Positions 1 through 6,718 of a stretch of 8,930 nucleotides of DNA are shown here, in pieces. The stretch is taken from contig CALINZ010000150.1 in the NCBI GenBank assembly GCA_938045085.1, forward strand, positions 1-8,930, read 5' to 3'. Below the pieces are notes generated by a model. The model did no database searches and was not told the origin of the DNA. It worked only from the letters and a program-made list of their open reading frames with translations. Position 1 is the first letter of the stretch, and the number at the start of each line of letters is the position of its first letter. The translations under genes and the position numbers were made by a program. This DNA comes from an uncultured Collinsella sp. (GTDB taxonomy: Bacteria; Actinomycetota; Coriobacteriia; Coriobacteriales; Coriobacteriaceae).

Positions 1-620
1 CTTTGTTGAGGGTCCACTATTTGCTGAAGGGTGAACTTGCATTGCATTGGCTCGCCTTCTGCTTGTGGCTTTGCCTCGTCAAAATCGAAGATCATGATGG
101 CGCAGTTGGGGAGTTTTGCTGGGAGTTCGAAGCCCTCTGGGGCTGCAGCTTTAATGAATTGGCGGCTGGCGCTGCCGTGGCTTACTGCTAGGAGGGTTTC
201 GATGCCCTCGGCGCCCATGAGATTGGTGAGGGTGCCTACCATTCGCTCCTGCAGGGCATGACTTCCTTCTCCACCAAATGGGACCAAATCCTCGCCCGGA
301 TCCCAGACGTCGGTGGGAAGGGCATCGTGGGGGCCTTCTTCGAAGGTGCCGTAGCTGCGCTCGATGATGCCGTCGCAGGGCTCGACCGCTGCGTCCGGAC
401 CGAGGAGCTCGCATGCGACGAGCTGAGCTGTGTCCATGGCTCGGCCTAAGGGTGATGAGACCACTTTGTCGGGGGCGACGCCGTGGGCCTTGAGCCATGC
501 GGCCGCCATTCCCGCTTGTTTGCGGCCCAGGTCGGTCAACGGTGAATCGCAGCGACCCTGGACGAGCTTTTTGACGTTGAATTCCGTCTGGCCGTGGCGG
601 AGTAGATATAGACGCTTCAT
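1..620 (-). CDS. Histidine phosphatase family protein (3' end cut by window edge)
   Basis: This gene encodes a phosphoglycerate-mutase-like histidine phosphatase, a cytoplasmic enzyme class that removes phosphate through a phosphohistidine intermediate. The substrate cannot be told from sequence. The ATG at 618-620 opens with MKRLYLLRHGQTEFN, so the RHG signature is at residues 8-10 with nucleophile His9. Arg60 lies in SSPLGRAMDTA, a likely acid/base Glu87 in IIERSYGTFEEG, and the second catalytic His148 in AVSHGSASR. All core residues are present. An SD-like AGGGGAG (complement of 624-630) precedes the start. 206 codons are visible without a stop, about the usual family length, so probably only a few residues are missing at the left edge. 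It lies 39 bp downstream of the metal transporter gene and may share its transcript. GpmB-like and CobC-like assignments remain open; the family call is firm, the substrate is not. Confidence 0.9.
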   Translation of the reverse strand, partial: MKRLYLLRHGQTEFNVKKLVQGRCDSPLTDLGRKQAGMAAAWLKAHGVAPDKVVSSPLGRAMDTAQLVACELLGPDAAVEPCDGIIERSYGTFEEGPHDALPTDVWDPGEDLVPFGGEGSHALQERMVGTLTNLMGAEGIETLLAVSHGSASRQFIKAAAPEGFELPAKLPNCAIMIFDFDEAKPQAEGEPMQCKFTLQQIVDPQQ

Positions 621-659
621 GCTCTCCCCTTCTGTATAACTTGCTTTGCCGGCACAGCT

Positions 660-1814
660 CTACTCGTGGGTATGCCCTACGTAGTCTTCGTCGATAGTAA
701 TCTTGGCAATCGACTTGGGGTATTCCGATTCGACCCTCTGGGCTAACGCGTGTTTGAGCTCATCGGCTCCCATGCCCAAATCCGAGGGTCGCACGCAGTC
801 AAAAATCACATTGGTGTGCGTGGGGCCCGGCACGCAGCGCAGATCGTGAATCGAAAGGCGGCTATCGATCTCTTGAGCCATAGCGTTGATGCGCAGGCGC
901 ATGCTCGCCACATTTGAATCGTCGGTCACGATGGGATCGTAATGGAGCGTGACGACCATGCCGTCCTCGTCCCTAAACGACTGCTCGATGTTATCGAGCG
1001 TATCGTGACTTTCCAGCGGGCTGGCCTCGGCCGCCATCTCGGCGTGCGCACTTGCAAACTTCCTGCCCGGACCGTAATCGTGAACCATTAGGTCATGAAC
1101 GCCCAAAACGCCGGGGTAGCTCATGATCTTGTCTCGGATGTGCTTGACCAGCTTAGGATCGGGCGCCTGGCCCAAAAGCGGGCTCACCGTATCTTGGATA
1201 AGCTCAAAGCCGCTCCAGCCAATATAGGCGCCAACGGCAAGTCCAACCCAAGCATCAAGATTGATATGCGTCACCTGCGAAACAATTGCGCACGCCAGCA
1301 CAGCACCCGTAGCAAGGACATCGTTCTTGGAATCCTGAGCGGTCGCATGCAGCGTCTCGGACTCAATGCGGTCACCGAGCTTTTGGTTGAGGGCCGCCAT
1401 CCACAGCTTTACGACCATCGAAAGCGCTAGAACCGCCACCAGGACAAGCGAGAACTCGACAGGTTCGGGGTGGATGATGCGCTCAAACGAGGACTTGATA
1501 AGCTCAAGGCCAATCAGCAGCACGAGCGCCGCCACGACCAGACCCGAGAGATACTCGTAGCGGCCATGTCCGTAAGGATGCTCGGGGTCCGCCGGCTTGC
1601 TCGCCAGCTTAAAGCCCAGCACGCTCACGATATTCGAGCTGGCATCGGACAGGTTGTTCATGGCATCCGCCACAATCGAAACCGATCCCGACAGCACACC
1701 AATTGCGCCCTTCGCAGCACAAAGCGCAACATTGGCGAGAATACACACCACGCCCGTTAACGTGCCCACGCGCGCACGATCGCCCTGCGCGCGCTTAACA
1801 ATCCACTCGACCAT
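660..1814 (-). CDS. Cation diffusion facilitator (CDF) transporter, probably Mn2+ efflux
   Basis: This 384-residue inner-membrane protein should export a divalent metal in exchange for protons. About six hydrophobic segments are visible (roughly residues 16-40, 44-67, 89-110, 121-142, 166-182 and 187-205), with the family landmark HPYGHGRYEYL at 79-89. The transport site reads N53-x3-D57 in helix 2 and D161-x3-D165 in helix 5. The family zinc exporters usually carry H or D in these places; an N-D/D-D site is associated with manganese-type CDFs, so Mn2+ is the favoured substrate by inference. After the usual cytoplasmic dimerisation domain (about 215-295) there is a further alpha/beta region of about 85 residues (300-384) ending in GHTHE. 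This makes the protein longer than the roughly 300-residue minimal family member. The ATG at 1812-1814 follows a G-rich stretch that is only a weak SD. The histidine phosphatase follows after 39 bp. No metal riboswitch is seen in the short leader. Confidence 0.92.
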   Translation of the reverse strand: MVEWIVKRAQGDRARVGTLTGVVCILANVALCAAKGAIGVLSGSVSIVADAMNNLSDASSNIVSVLGFKLASKPADPEHPYGHGRYEYLSGLVVAALVLLIGLELIKSSFERIIHPEPVEFSLVLVAVLALSMVVKLWMAALNQKLGDRIESETLHATAQDSKNDVLATGAVLACAIVSQVTHINLDAWVGLAVGAYIGWSGFELIQDTVSPLLGQAPDPKLVKHIRDKIMSYPGVLGVHDLMVHDYGPGRKFASAHAEMAAEASPLESHDTLDNIEQSFRDEDGMVVTLHYDPIVTDDSNVASMRLRINAMAQEIDSRLSIHDLRCVPGPTHTNVIFDCVRPSDLGMGADELKHALAQRVESEYPKSIAKITIDEDYVGHTHE

Positions 1815-1893
1815 CTACATCCGCCCCCACGGTACTACCTATATATCTATTGCTCAAACGGATTGTAGTGTAGCCACTTTGTCCCCCAGATAC
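1815..1893 (-). promoter_or_regulatory. Leader of the CDF gene with possible weak promoter
   Basis: This is the non-coding stretch between the upstream terminator and the CDF start. It should hold the CDF promoter because the terminator just upstream would stop read-through. On the minus strand an AT-rich segment holds TATATA (complement of 1840-1845), a plausible -10. The hexamer 18 bp upstream is ACTACA (complement of 1864-1869), which matches the -35 consensus only in its last three bases. A GGGACAAAG word (complement of 1877-1885) resembles the dyad elements flanking the EIIC gene. No riboswitch-sized structure fits here. The promoter call is weak and rests mainly on position. Confidence 0.3.
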
Positions 1894-1926
1894 AAAAAGG
1901 CCGCAACCCACACGGGCCGCGGCCTT
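1894..1926 (-). terminator. Rho-independent terminator after the EIIC gene
   Basis: Read on the minus strand, a 13-bp stem is formed by positions 1926-1914 and 1909-1897 around a four-base loop (1910-1913), followed by a run of U from 1898 to 1894. The stem is GC-rich (GGCCGC core). Two inner pairs are G-U wobbles when transcribed from the minus strand; read from the plus strand they would be A-C mismatches. The U-run follows in the same direction. Both facts show it works on the leftward transcript. It lies 38 bp past the EIIC stop and is the first clear terminator below the fab/acc operon, so that transcript could extend to here. Confidence 0.88.
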
Positions 1927-1931
1927 GGAGC

Positions 1932-1960
1932 GTGACAAAGGAATCGTCCTTTTGTTGCAC
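1932..1960. repeat. Imperfect dyad sharing the word GTGACAAAGG
   Basis: Just downstream of the EIIC stop, ACAAAGGA (1935-1942) pairs with TCCTTTTGT (1947-1955, one extra T) around ATCG, and GTG (1932-1934) pairs with CAC (1958-1960). The first ten bases, GTGACAAAGG at 1932-1941, recur in the opposite orientation at 3214-3223 on the other side of the EIIC gene. It is separate from the terminator stem next to it. It could be a REP-like extragenic palindrome or a protein-binding site. The structure is visible; its function is unknown. Confidence 0.5.
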
Positions 1961-1964
1961 AGGT

Positions 1965-3179
1965 TTATGCGCTTGCTTCAGCAGCGCTCGCCACTGTTTC
2001 GGACAAATCAGCTTCGTCTTCTGCCGCCTGCCCCTTCGTCGGCACCACGCCAAAGCAGTAGCTCAGCGCCGCAGACACCGCAAATGCCACACTGCCGGCA
2101 ACGCAGCACCACAGCAGGTTCGAAATGCCGCCCGTGGCAAAACCAATGACCATGAGGACATTCGTCATACCGATGGTATAAGCCGTAACGTGGCCCACGG
2201 CTGCAACAAGGCCTCCGACGGCGCCGCCAATGGCCATGCACGTCAGGCACCTGCCATATTTAAAGCCGCAACCGTACAGCGCAGGCTCGCTTACGCCGCC
2301 AAGAACACCCGAGATTGAATAGCCCAACATGAGCGCCTTCTCGTCCTTATCCGCAACGCGGAGCGACGCGCCAAAGGGCATGCCCCAAACGGCAAACGTC
2401 GCCATTGTCGCGGCAATAAGAATGCACGAATCCGTTCCCGCACTCATAAACTGCGCGTACGCAAGCGATAGGACAACATTGCTGACGCCCGCTATCTTTA
2501 GGAACTCCCAGCCCGCGGCAAGCCCCATGAGCGTGAGCAGCGACACGATGCCACCGGAATTGCCAAGCATAAACATAAGCCGGCCCAACAGCATGCCCAG
2601 ATAGCTGCCCGCCGGTGCCGTAATACACAGCGAAACCGGAACCATGACAAGCATGGTCGCAAACGGAACAAACGAAAACGCCATGGCCTTAGGGATAACG
2701 CGCTGAAAGAAACACTCCACTCGCCATAACACGGGCACCGAGATGAGAACCGGAATAACAGTCGTCGTGTAATCGTTGACCGGTGCGGGAAGCAGACCAT
2801 ACACGGAAGTCATCGATGCCCCCGTCGTCGATGCGGCATCGACGAGCTTAAGCAAATCGGGCGCAATCAACACGCCGCCCAGCATCATGCCCAGCTGCTC
2901 CGAGCAACCGAGCTGACGGGCGGCCGCCCAACCAAGATAAATGGGCAAAAAGTAGTAGCCGGCGTTATAGAGCCAACTGTAGAACAGGCGATAGATTTCG
3001 GAATCGGCAGACCACAGGCCCAGCATGCCTTCGCCCATAATGACGGCGACGGTGCGAAACAACGCCGCGCAGACAATAAAGGGCAGCGCCGACATCATGC
3101 TTTTGGACAGATAGTCCACCACGGCCATGGCATTTGACGAAACCGTCGTTGTAAACGAGGTGTTAGAAACTTGTGACAT
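1965..3179 (-). CDS. PTS transporter subunit EIIC (glucose/sucrose/beta-glucoside superfamily), stand-alone
   Basis: This 404-residue polytopic membrane protein corresponds to the sugar-translocating EIIC domain of a phosphotransferase system. Multiple hydrophobic helices span most of its length. The superfamily hallmark GGVSEPALYGCGFKYGR sits around residue 298, with the conserved Glu and Tyr-Gly. The repeated segment VNDYTTTVIPVLISVPVL matches the usual 'YtxSVIPIIL' region. A short acidic, alanine-rich tail (about 385-404) ends the protein. No EIIB phospho-cysteine domain and no EIIA histidine domain is fused to it or found beside it, so partner subunits must be encoded elsewhere. The ATG at 3177-3179 is preceded by GGGAAAGG at a suitable distance; the frame stays open further upstream but only inside accDA. 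It follows accDA by 40 bp without a terminator and ends 38 bp before one. Its GC content (about 53% in sampled lines) is lower than that of the fab/acc genes. Sugar specificity cannot be predicted. Confidence 0.88.
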   Translation of the reverse strand: MSQVSNTSFTTTVSSNAMAVVDYLSKSMMSALPFIVCAALFRTVAVIMGEGMLGLWSADSEIYRLFYSWLYNAGYYFLPIYLGWAAARQLGCSEQLGMMLGGVLIAPDLLKLVDAASTTGASMTSVYGLLPAPVNDYTTTVIPVLISVPVLWRVECFFQRVIPKAMAFSFVPFATMLVMVPVSLCITAPAGSYLGMLLGRLMFMLGNSGGIVSLLTLMGLAAGWEFLKIAGVSNVVLSLAYAQFMSAGTDSCILIAATMATFAVWGMPFGASLRVADKDEKALMLGYSISGVLGGVSEPALYGCGFKYGRCLTCMAIGGAVGGLVAAVGHVTAYTIGMTNVLMVIGFATGGISNLLWCCVAGSVAFAVSAALSYCFGVVPTKGQAAEDEADLSETVASAAEASA

Positions 3180-3225
3180 GGAACGCCTTTCCCAATGTGA
3201 CATGCGGGCTGTCCCTTTGTCACAT
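3172..3225. repeat. TGTGACATG direct repeats and inverted copy at the accDA/EIIC junction
   Basis: The 9-mer TGTGACATG occurs at 3172-3180 and again at 3196-3204, exactly 24 bp apart. The first copy covers the EIIC start codon on the minus strand. The second copy is the left arm of an 8-bp dyad, ATGTGACA (3195-3202) with TGTCACAT (3218-3225), enclosing a smaller GGG/CCC stem at 3206-3208 and 3213-3215. The right arm covers the accDA stop codon. No U-run follows on either strand, so it is not an intrinsic terminator. It could be an operator controlling EIIC or a REP-like element; the repeats are visible, the role is inferred. Confidence 0.55.
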
Positions 3226-4944
3226 CGTGCGGTACTGACCGATTGCACGGTACTTTTCGTAGCGGAGGTTTGTGAGGGTCGCGTCGTCGAGCTGCCCAAG
3301 CGTATCGAAGGCATCAAATGCCGAGGACATGACGGCGCCGGCGATCTCCTCATGCGACAGGCCCCTATCGTCAACAATGCCGTCGATGATACCGAGCGCC
3401 AACAGATCGGGGGCCGTGAGCTTAAGCGCCTCGGCGGCCTCATTCGCACGCTCGGTATCCTTCCACAGGATCGACGCACAGGCCTCGGGGCTCACGACCG
3501 AGTAGGCAGAACTCGAAAGCATAAGAATGCAGTCGGCCACGGACAGCGCCAGCGCGCCACCAGAGCCGCCCTCGCCTGTCACCACCGAGACAATCGGCGT
3601 CTTAAGGCCGCTCATCTCCATAAGATTCTGGGCAATCGCCTCGCCCTGGCCGCGCTCCTCGGCACCGATGCCGCAAAACGCGCCCGAAGTATCGACCAGG
3701 CACAGAACCGGTCGACCAAACTTTTCGGCCTGGCGCATCAGGCGACGCGCTTTGCGGTAGCCCTCGGGATGCGCCATGCCAAAGTTGCGGCGCATGCGCT
3801 CTTTGGTCGTGGTGCCGCGCTCGATGGCGATGACCGTTACGGGGCGTCCGTCTTTCCAGCCAATGCCAGCCACCACAGCGGCGTCGTCGCCAAAGTAACG
3901 GTCGCCGTGCAGCTCCACAAATCCATCCAGGCCCAGCAAGATCATCTCACCCGCCGTGGCGCGATCTGCCGAGCGGGTCTGCTTGACAATCTCGAGCGCG
4001 GTTTTTGGTGCCGTCGAGCGCTTAAACAAGTGTCCCAGCTTTTTGCCGCGGCGACCCGTATGCACGATCTCATGTGGTGCCCCCAGGCCGGGCGCGTGGC
4101 CTTCGTGCAGCGCCAACAGCTCGCCTACCGTGAGCGCAATCTCGCCACGCGGAACAACGGCATCGCAAAAGCCGTGCTCCAGCAAAAACTCGGAGCGCTG
4201 GAATCCCTTGGGCAGGCGCTTGTGCATGTTCTGCTCGATCACGCGTGGGCCGGCAAATGCCGTCAGGGCATCGGGCTCGGCCAGGATAATGTCGCCCTCC
4301 ATGGCAAAGCTCGCGGTTACGCCTCCGGTCGTGGGGTCGGTGAGCACCGTGATATACAGGCCGCCCGCCTCGCTGTGGCGCCTAACCGCCGCAGAAATCT
4401 TGGCCATCTGCATAAGCGATGTCACGCCCTCTTGCATGCGTGCACCGCCCGAAACGGTAAAGCCGACAACTGGCAATCCCAGCTCGGTCGCACGCTCAAA
4501 TGCGCGACAGATCTTCTCGCCCACCACGGAGCCCATCGAGCCCATCATAAAGTTGGCGTCCATAAAGAAGAGTGCCGTATCGCAACCGCAGATTTTGCCC
4601 CTGCCGCACACAACGGCATCGCGCTCGCCCGAACGCTCGAGCGCGCCCTTGAGCTTATCGGCATAGCCGGGAAACGAAAGGAAGTCCTCCGACGCCAGAT
4701 TGGCATCCCATTCCTCAAACGTGCCCTCGTCGACCGTCATGCGCGTGCGCGCGCGACCGCTCACGCGAAAGTGTTTGCCGCAACGAGGGCAGACCTCGAG
4801 GTTGTCGTGTAGACGTGCCTCATCGATCACACGGCGGCACTCCGGGCACTTGATAAACACGTGGCGCGCGGGAAACTCGGCGCACGACTCGGTTATTGGC
4901 CCCTCAAGGACATTGACCGTCTTCGCTTTTCTATTCATCAGCAT
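3220..4944 (-). CDS. accDA: Acetyl-CoA carboxylase carboxyltransferase, fused beta and alpha subunits
   Basis: This 574-residue protein carries out the second half-reaction of acetyl-CoA carboxylase, moving the carboxyl group from biotin to acetyl-CoA to give malonyl-CoA for fatty-acid synthesis. The N-terminal half is AccD: a CxxC-x15-CxxC zinc ribbon at Cys33, 36, 52 and 55, then the carboxyltransferase fold with SGGARMQEG at 165-173 and LTDPTTGG at 201-208. A linker around 285-313 leads into AccA, recognisable from ELHGDRYFGDD (344-354), TKERMRRNFGMAHPEGYRKA and GEGGSGGAL. The usual AccA N-terminal helical segment of about 60-70 residues appears to be missing, so the AccA part is only about 260 residues. 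The ATG at 4942-4944 overlaps the accC end by 14 bp; an ATG two codons later (4936-4938) is equally possible. The reading frame is intact across the join, so this is a true fusion of two genes that are usually separate and adjacent. Confidence 0.96.
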   Translation of the reverse strand: MLMNRKAKTVNVLEGPITESCAEFPARHVFIKCPECRRVIDEARLHDNLEVCPRCGKHFRVSGRARTRMTVDEGTFEEWDANLASEDFLSFPGYADKLKGALERSGERDAVVCGRGKICGCDTALFFMDANFMMGSMGSVVGEKICRAFERATELGLPVVGFTVSGGARMQEGVTSLMQMAKISAAVRRHSEAGGLYITVLTDPTTGGVTASFAMEGDIILAEPDALTAFAGPRVIEQNMHKRLPKGFQRSEFLLEHGFCDAVVPRGEIALTVGELLALHEGHAPGLGAPHEIVHTGRRGKKLGHLFKRSTAPKTALEIVKQTRSADRATAGEMILLGLDGFVELHGDRYFGDDAAVVAGIGWKDGRPVTVIAIERGTTTKERMRRNFGMAHPEGYRKARRLMRQAEKFGRPVLCLVDTSGAFCGIGAEERGQGEAIAQNLMEMSGLKTPIVSVVTGEGGSGGALALSVADCILMLSSSAYSVVSPEACASILWKDTERANEAAEALKLTAPDLLALGIIDGIVDDRGLSHEEIAGAVMSSAFDAFDTLGQLDDATLTNLRYEKYRAIGQYRTM

Positions 4945-6274
4945 AGAGATGCCCCATCAGATCGGTGTGATACATGCCCGACAAGAACTCATCGTTTGCC
5001 AGCACGTCGAGCTGCAGCTCGCTGTTTTCGCTCACGCCCTCAATCACGAGCTCGCCCAGGGCCGAGCGCATCTTGCGAATGGCGCCGTCGCGCGTGGGCG
5101 CACACACGATGAGCTTGCCGAGCATGGAGTCGTAGTACGGCGGAACGTTCGCACCGGTAAACATGGCGGAATCCCAGCGCACGCGCGGACCACCCGGCAC
5201 ACGCAACGCGGTGACCGTTCCGCATGACGGCAGAAAGTCCGGCGTTTCGGCATTGATGCGGCACTCCATGGCGTGGTTGCGGACCGGAACGTCCTCCTGC
5301 TCAAAGGGCAGAAGCTGGCCGGCCGCCACGCGCAGCTGCCACTTGACCAAGTCGGTATCGGTCACAAACTCCGTAACCGGATGCTCCACCTGCAAGCGCG
5401 TGTTCATTTCCATAAAGTAGAAATTGCCGTCGTCCGAATACAGGAACTCGATGGTACCGGCTCCTTCGTAGCCGACGGCACGAGCCAGGTCGCGCGCGGC
5501 CTTGTGCATACGGGCACGAATGTCGTCGTGTCCGTCGAGGCACGGCGCGGGGCTCTCCTCGATCAGCTTTTGGTTGCGGCGCTGCACCGAGCACTCGCGC
5601 TCGCCGAGCGAAAACACATGGCCCTGCTTATCGGCCATAATCTGTACCTCAACGTGGTGCGCTGGCGCGACGAACTTCTCCATGTAGCACTCGCCATCGC
5701 CAAAAACGGCCTCTCCCTCGGCACGCGCCTCGATGAACGCCTTTGCCGCATCTTCCACGCGCTCGACCTTACGAATGCCGCGACCGCCACCGCCTGCACG
5801 CGCCTTAATAAGCACGGGGCAGCCGATGCGCTCGGCCTCGGCCGTTGCCTCCTCGGGGCTTTTGAGCAAATCGCAGCCCGGCACGATGGGCACGCCCGCC
5901 GCGGCAGCCGTTCGACGTGCGGCGTCCTTGTCGCCCATGTTGTCGATCACCTCGGCCGAGGGGCCGACAAACGCCAGGCCATACTTGTCGCAGTCGCGCA
6001 CGAAGCTCGCCTTCTCGGAGAAAAAGCCATAGCCGGGATGAATTGCCTTAGCTCCCGACTTTACGGCACAGGTGAGCACGGCATCGTCGTTGAGGTAGCT
6101 CTCGGCAAGACGCGGGCCGCCGATACAATACGCCTCGTCGGCAAGTTGCACGTGCAGCGCGTCCGCATCGGCCGTGGAGTAGACGGCGACGGTCTTGATG
6201 CCCATATCACGGCACGCGCGGATAACACGGACCGCGACTTCGCCGCGGTTGGCGATGAGCACTTTGTCGAACAT
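4931..6274 (-). CDS. accC: Acetyl-CoA carboxylase, biotin carboxylase subunit
   Basis: This 447-residue protein is the ATP-dependent biotin carboxylase of acetyl-CoA carboxylase; it carboxylates the biotin on AccB with bicarbonate. The N-terminal domain opens with MFDKVLIANRGEVAVRVIRA. The ATP-grasp domain carries Lys116, Lys157 and the glycine-rich loop GGGGRGIR (161-168), and ERECSVQRRNQK at 226-236. The catalytic strand EMNTRLQVEHPVTE (289-302) includes Arg293 and Glu297, and Arg339 lies in ECRINAE. Length and residues match the family; the His of the common QRRHQK motif is Asn234 here, which looks like natural family variation. The ATG at 6272-6274 follows an AAGGAAGG SD and lies 10 bp after the fabZ stop; the frame is open further upstream but only across fabZ. 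The 3' end overlaps accDA, suggesting translational coupling. Confidence 0.97.
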   Translation of the reverse strand: MFDKVLIANRGEVAVRVIRACRDMGIKTVAVYSTADADALHVQLADEAYCIGGPRLAESYLNDDAVLTCAVKSGAKAIHPGYGFFSEKASFVRDCDKYGLAFVGPSAEVIDNMGDKDAARRTAAAAGVPIVPGCDLLKSPEEATAEAERIGCPVLIKARAGGGGRGIRKVERVEDAAKAFIEARAEGEAVFGDGECYMEKFVAPAHHVEVQIMADKQGHVFSLGERECSVQRRNQKLIEESPAPCLDGHDDIRARMHKAARDLARAVGYEGAGTIEFLYSDDGNFYFMEMNTRLQVEHPVTEFVTDTDLVKWQLRVAAGQLLPFEQEDVPVRNHAMECRINAETPDFLPSCGTVTALRVPGGPRVRWDSAMFTGANVPPYYDSMLGKLIVCAPTRDGAIRKMRSALGELVIEGVSENSELQLDVLANDEFLSGMYHTDLMGHLYADE

Positions 6275-6284
6275 GAAGCCTTCC

Positions 6285-6707
6285 TTAACTTTCGTGCATG
6301 AGTGCAAAGGACATATCGGCGCGGCAGCAAACCTCACCGTTGACGCTCGCAGTACCCGTCGCAAAGCGGAACGGCCCGCGCGCTCGCGTGATGGAGCACA
6401 CCAGGTCCACCGTGTCGCCCGGGCGCACCGGACGCTTAAAGCGCACCTTGTCCAGACTCGTGTAGAACGGCGTCGCGCCGCGCGCCTCCTCATCGCCCAT
6501 CAGCAGCACGCAGCAGTTCTGGGCGAGCATCTCGCATTGAATCACGCCGGGGACCACCGGGTTTCCCGGAAAATGCCCGTGCAAAAAGTACTCGTCGCCC
6601 GTGATCGTGATCTTGCCGTGGGCCTCGTCGCCCACCAGCTCGGCCTCGTCGAGCAAAAGCATCGGCTCGCGATGCGGTAACAGCTTCTTGAGCTCTTCTA
6701 TGTTCAT
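6285..6707 (-). CDS. fabZ: 3-hydroxyacyl-[acyl-carrier-protein] dehydratase
   Basis: This 140-residue cytoplasmic hot-dog-fold enzyme dehydrates 3-hydroxyacyl-ACP to trans-2-enoyl-ACP in the elongation cycle. The active-site helix is clear: HGHFPGNPVVPGVIQCEMLAQ, with catalytic His45 and Glu59 spaced 14 residues apart as in characterised FabZ. The later FYTSLDKVRFKRPVRPGD segment is also typical. The start is taken as the ATG at 6705-6707 because AGGTGA lies 5 bp upstream of it. A GTG at 6714-6716 would add three residues but falls inside that SD. The gene sits between accB and accC, 9 bp after the accB stop and 10 bp before accC, as in Firmicutes fab clusters. FabA is less likely because of the length and the order of neighbours. 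Confidence 0.96.
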   Translation of the reverse strand: MNIEELKKLLPHREPMLLLDEAELVGDEAHGKITITGDEYFLHGHFPGNPVVPGVIQCEMLAQNCCVLLMGDEEARGATPFYTSLDKVRFKRPVRPGDTVDLVCSITRARGPFRFATGTASVNGEVCCRADMSFALMHES

Positions 6708-6712
6708 GGATA

Positions 6713-6718
6713 TCACCT
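6713..6718 (-). promoter_or_regulatory. Ribosome binding site deciding the fabZ start
   Basis: AGGTGA on the minus strand overlaps the accB stop codon (6717-6719) and lies 5 bp before the ATG at 6705-6707. It contains the alternative GTG start, which makes that GTG unlikely. The overlap with the accB stop points to coupled translation. Confidence 0.7.

Noticed and set aside
1815..1893. Mn riboswitch (yybP-ykoY type) upstream of the CDF gene
   Set aside because: The leader is too short and no matching paired elements or conserved loops were seen.
3195..3225. Dyad after accDA as an intrinsic terminator
   Set aside because: The stem is interrupted and no U-run follows on either strand.
3195..3225. 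CRP-like site (TGTGA...TCACA)
   Set aside because: The half-sites are much farther apart than the 6-bp spacing of CRP boxes.
3180..3479. Extension of the EIIC frame by 100 residues into accDA
   Set aside because: The added residues are Arg/Ser/Pro-rich and overlap accDA; a good SD-ATG pair exists at 3179, where the family-like sequence begins.
3127..4812. Long open frame on the plus strand opposite accDA
   Set aside because: It is antisense to a clearly recognisable enzyme; its product is rich in Arg, His and Ala with no known motif, typical of spurious frames in GC-rich genes.
5567..5578. AccC Asn234 in place of the His of the common QRRHQK motif as a loss of activity
   Set aside because: All main catalytic residues (Lys116, Lys157, Arg293, Glu297, Arg339) are present, and this position appears to vary in the family; I do not treat it as inactivating.
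5273..6301. Plus-strand open frame opposite accC
   Set aside because: It is the shadow of a highly conserved gene; no motif or convincing start signal.
6275..6493. Extension of the accC frame upstream across fabZ
   Set aside because: The sequence before MFDKVLIANRGE is Arg-rich and non-homologous; AAGGAAGG marks the ATG at 6274.
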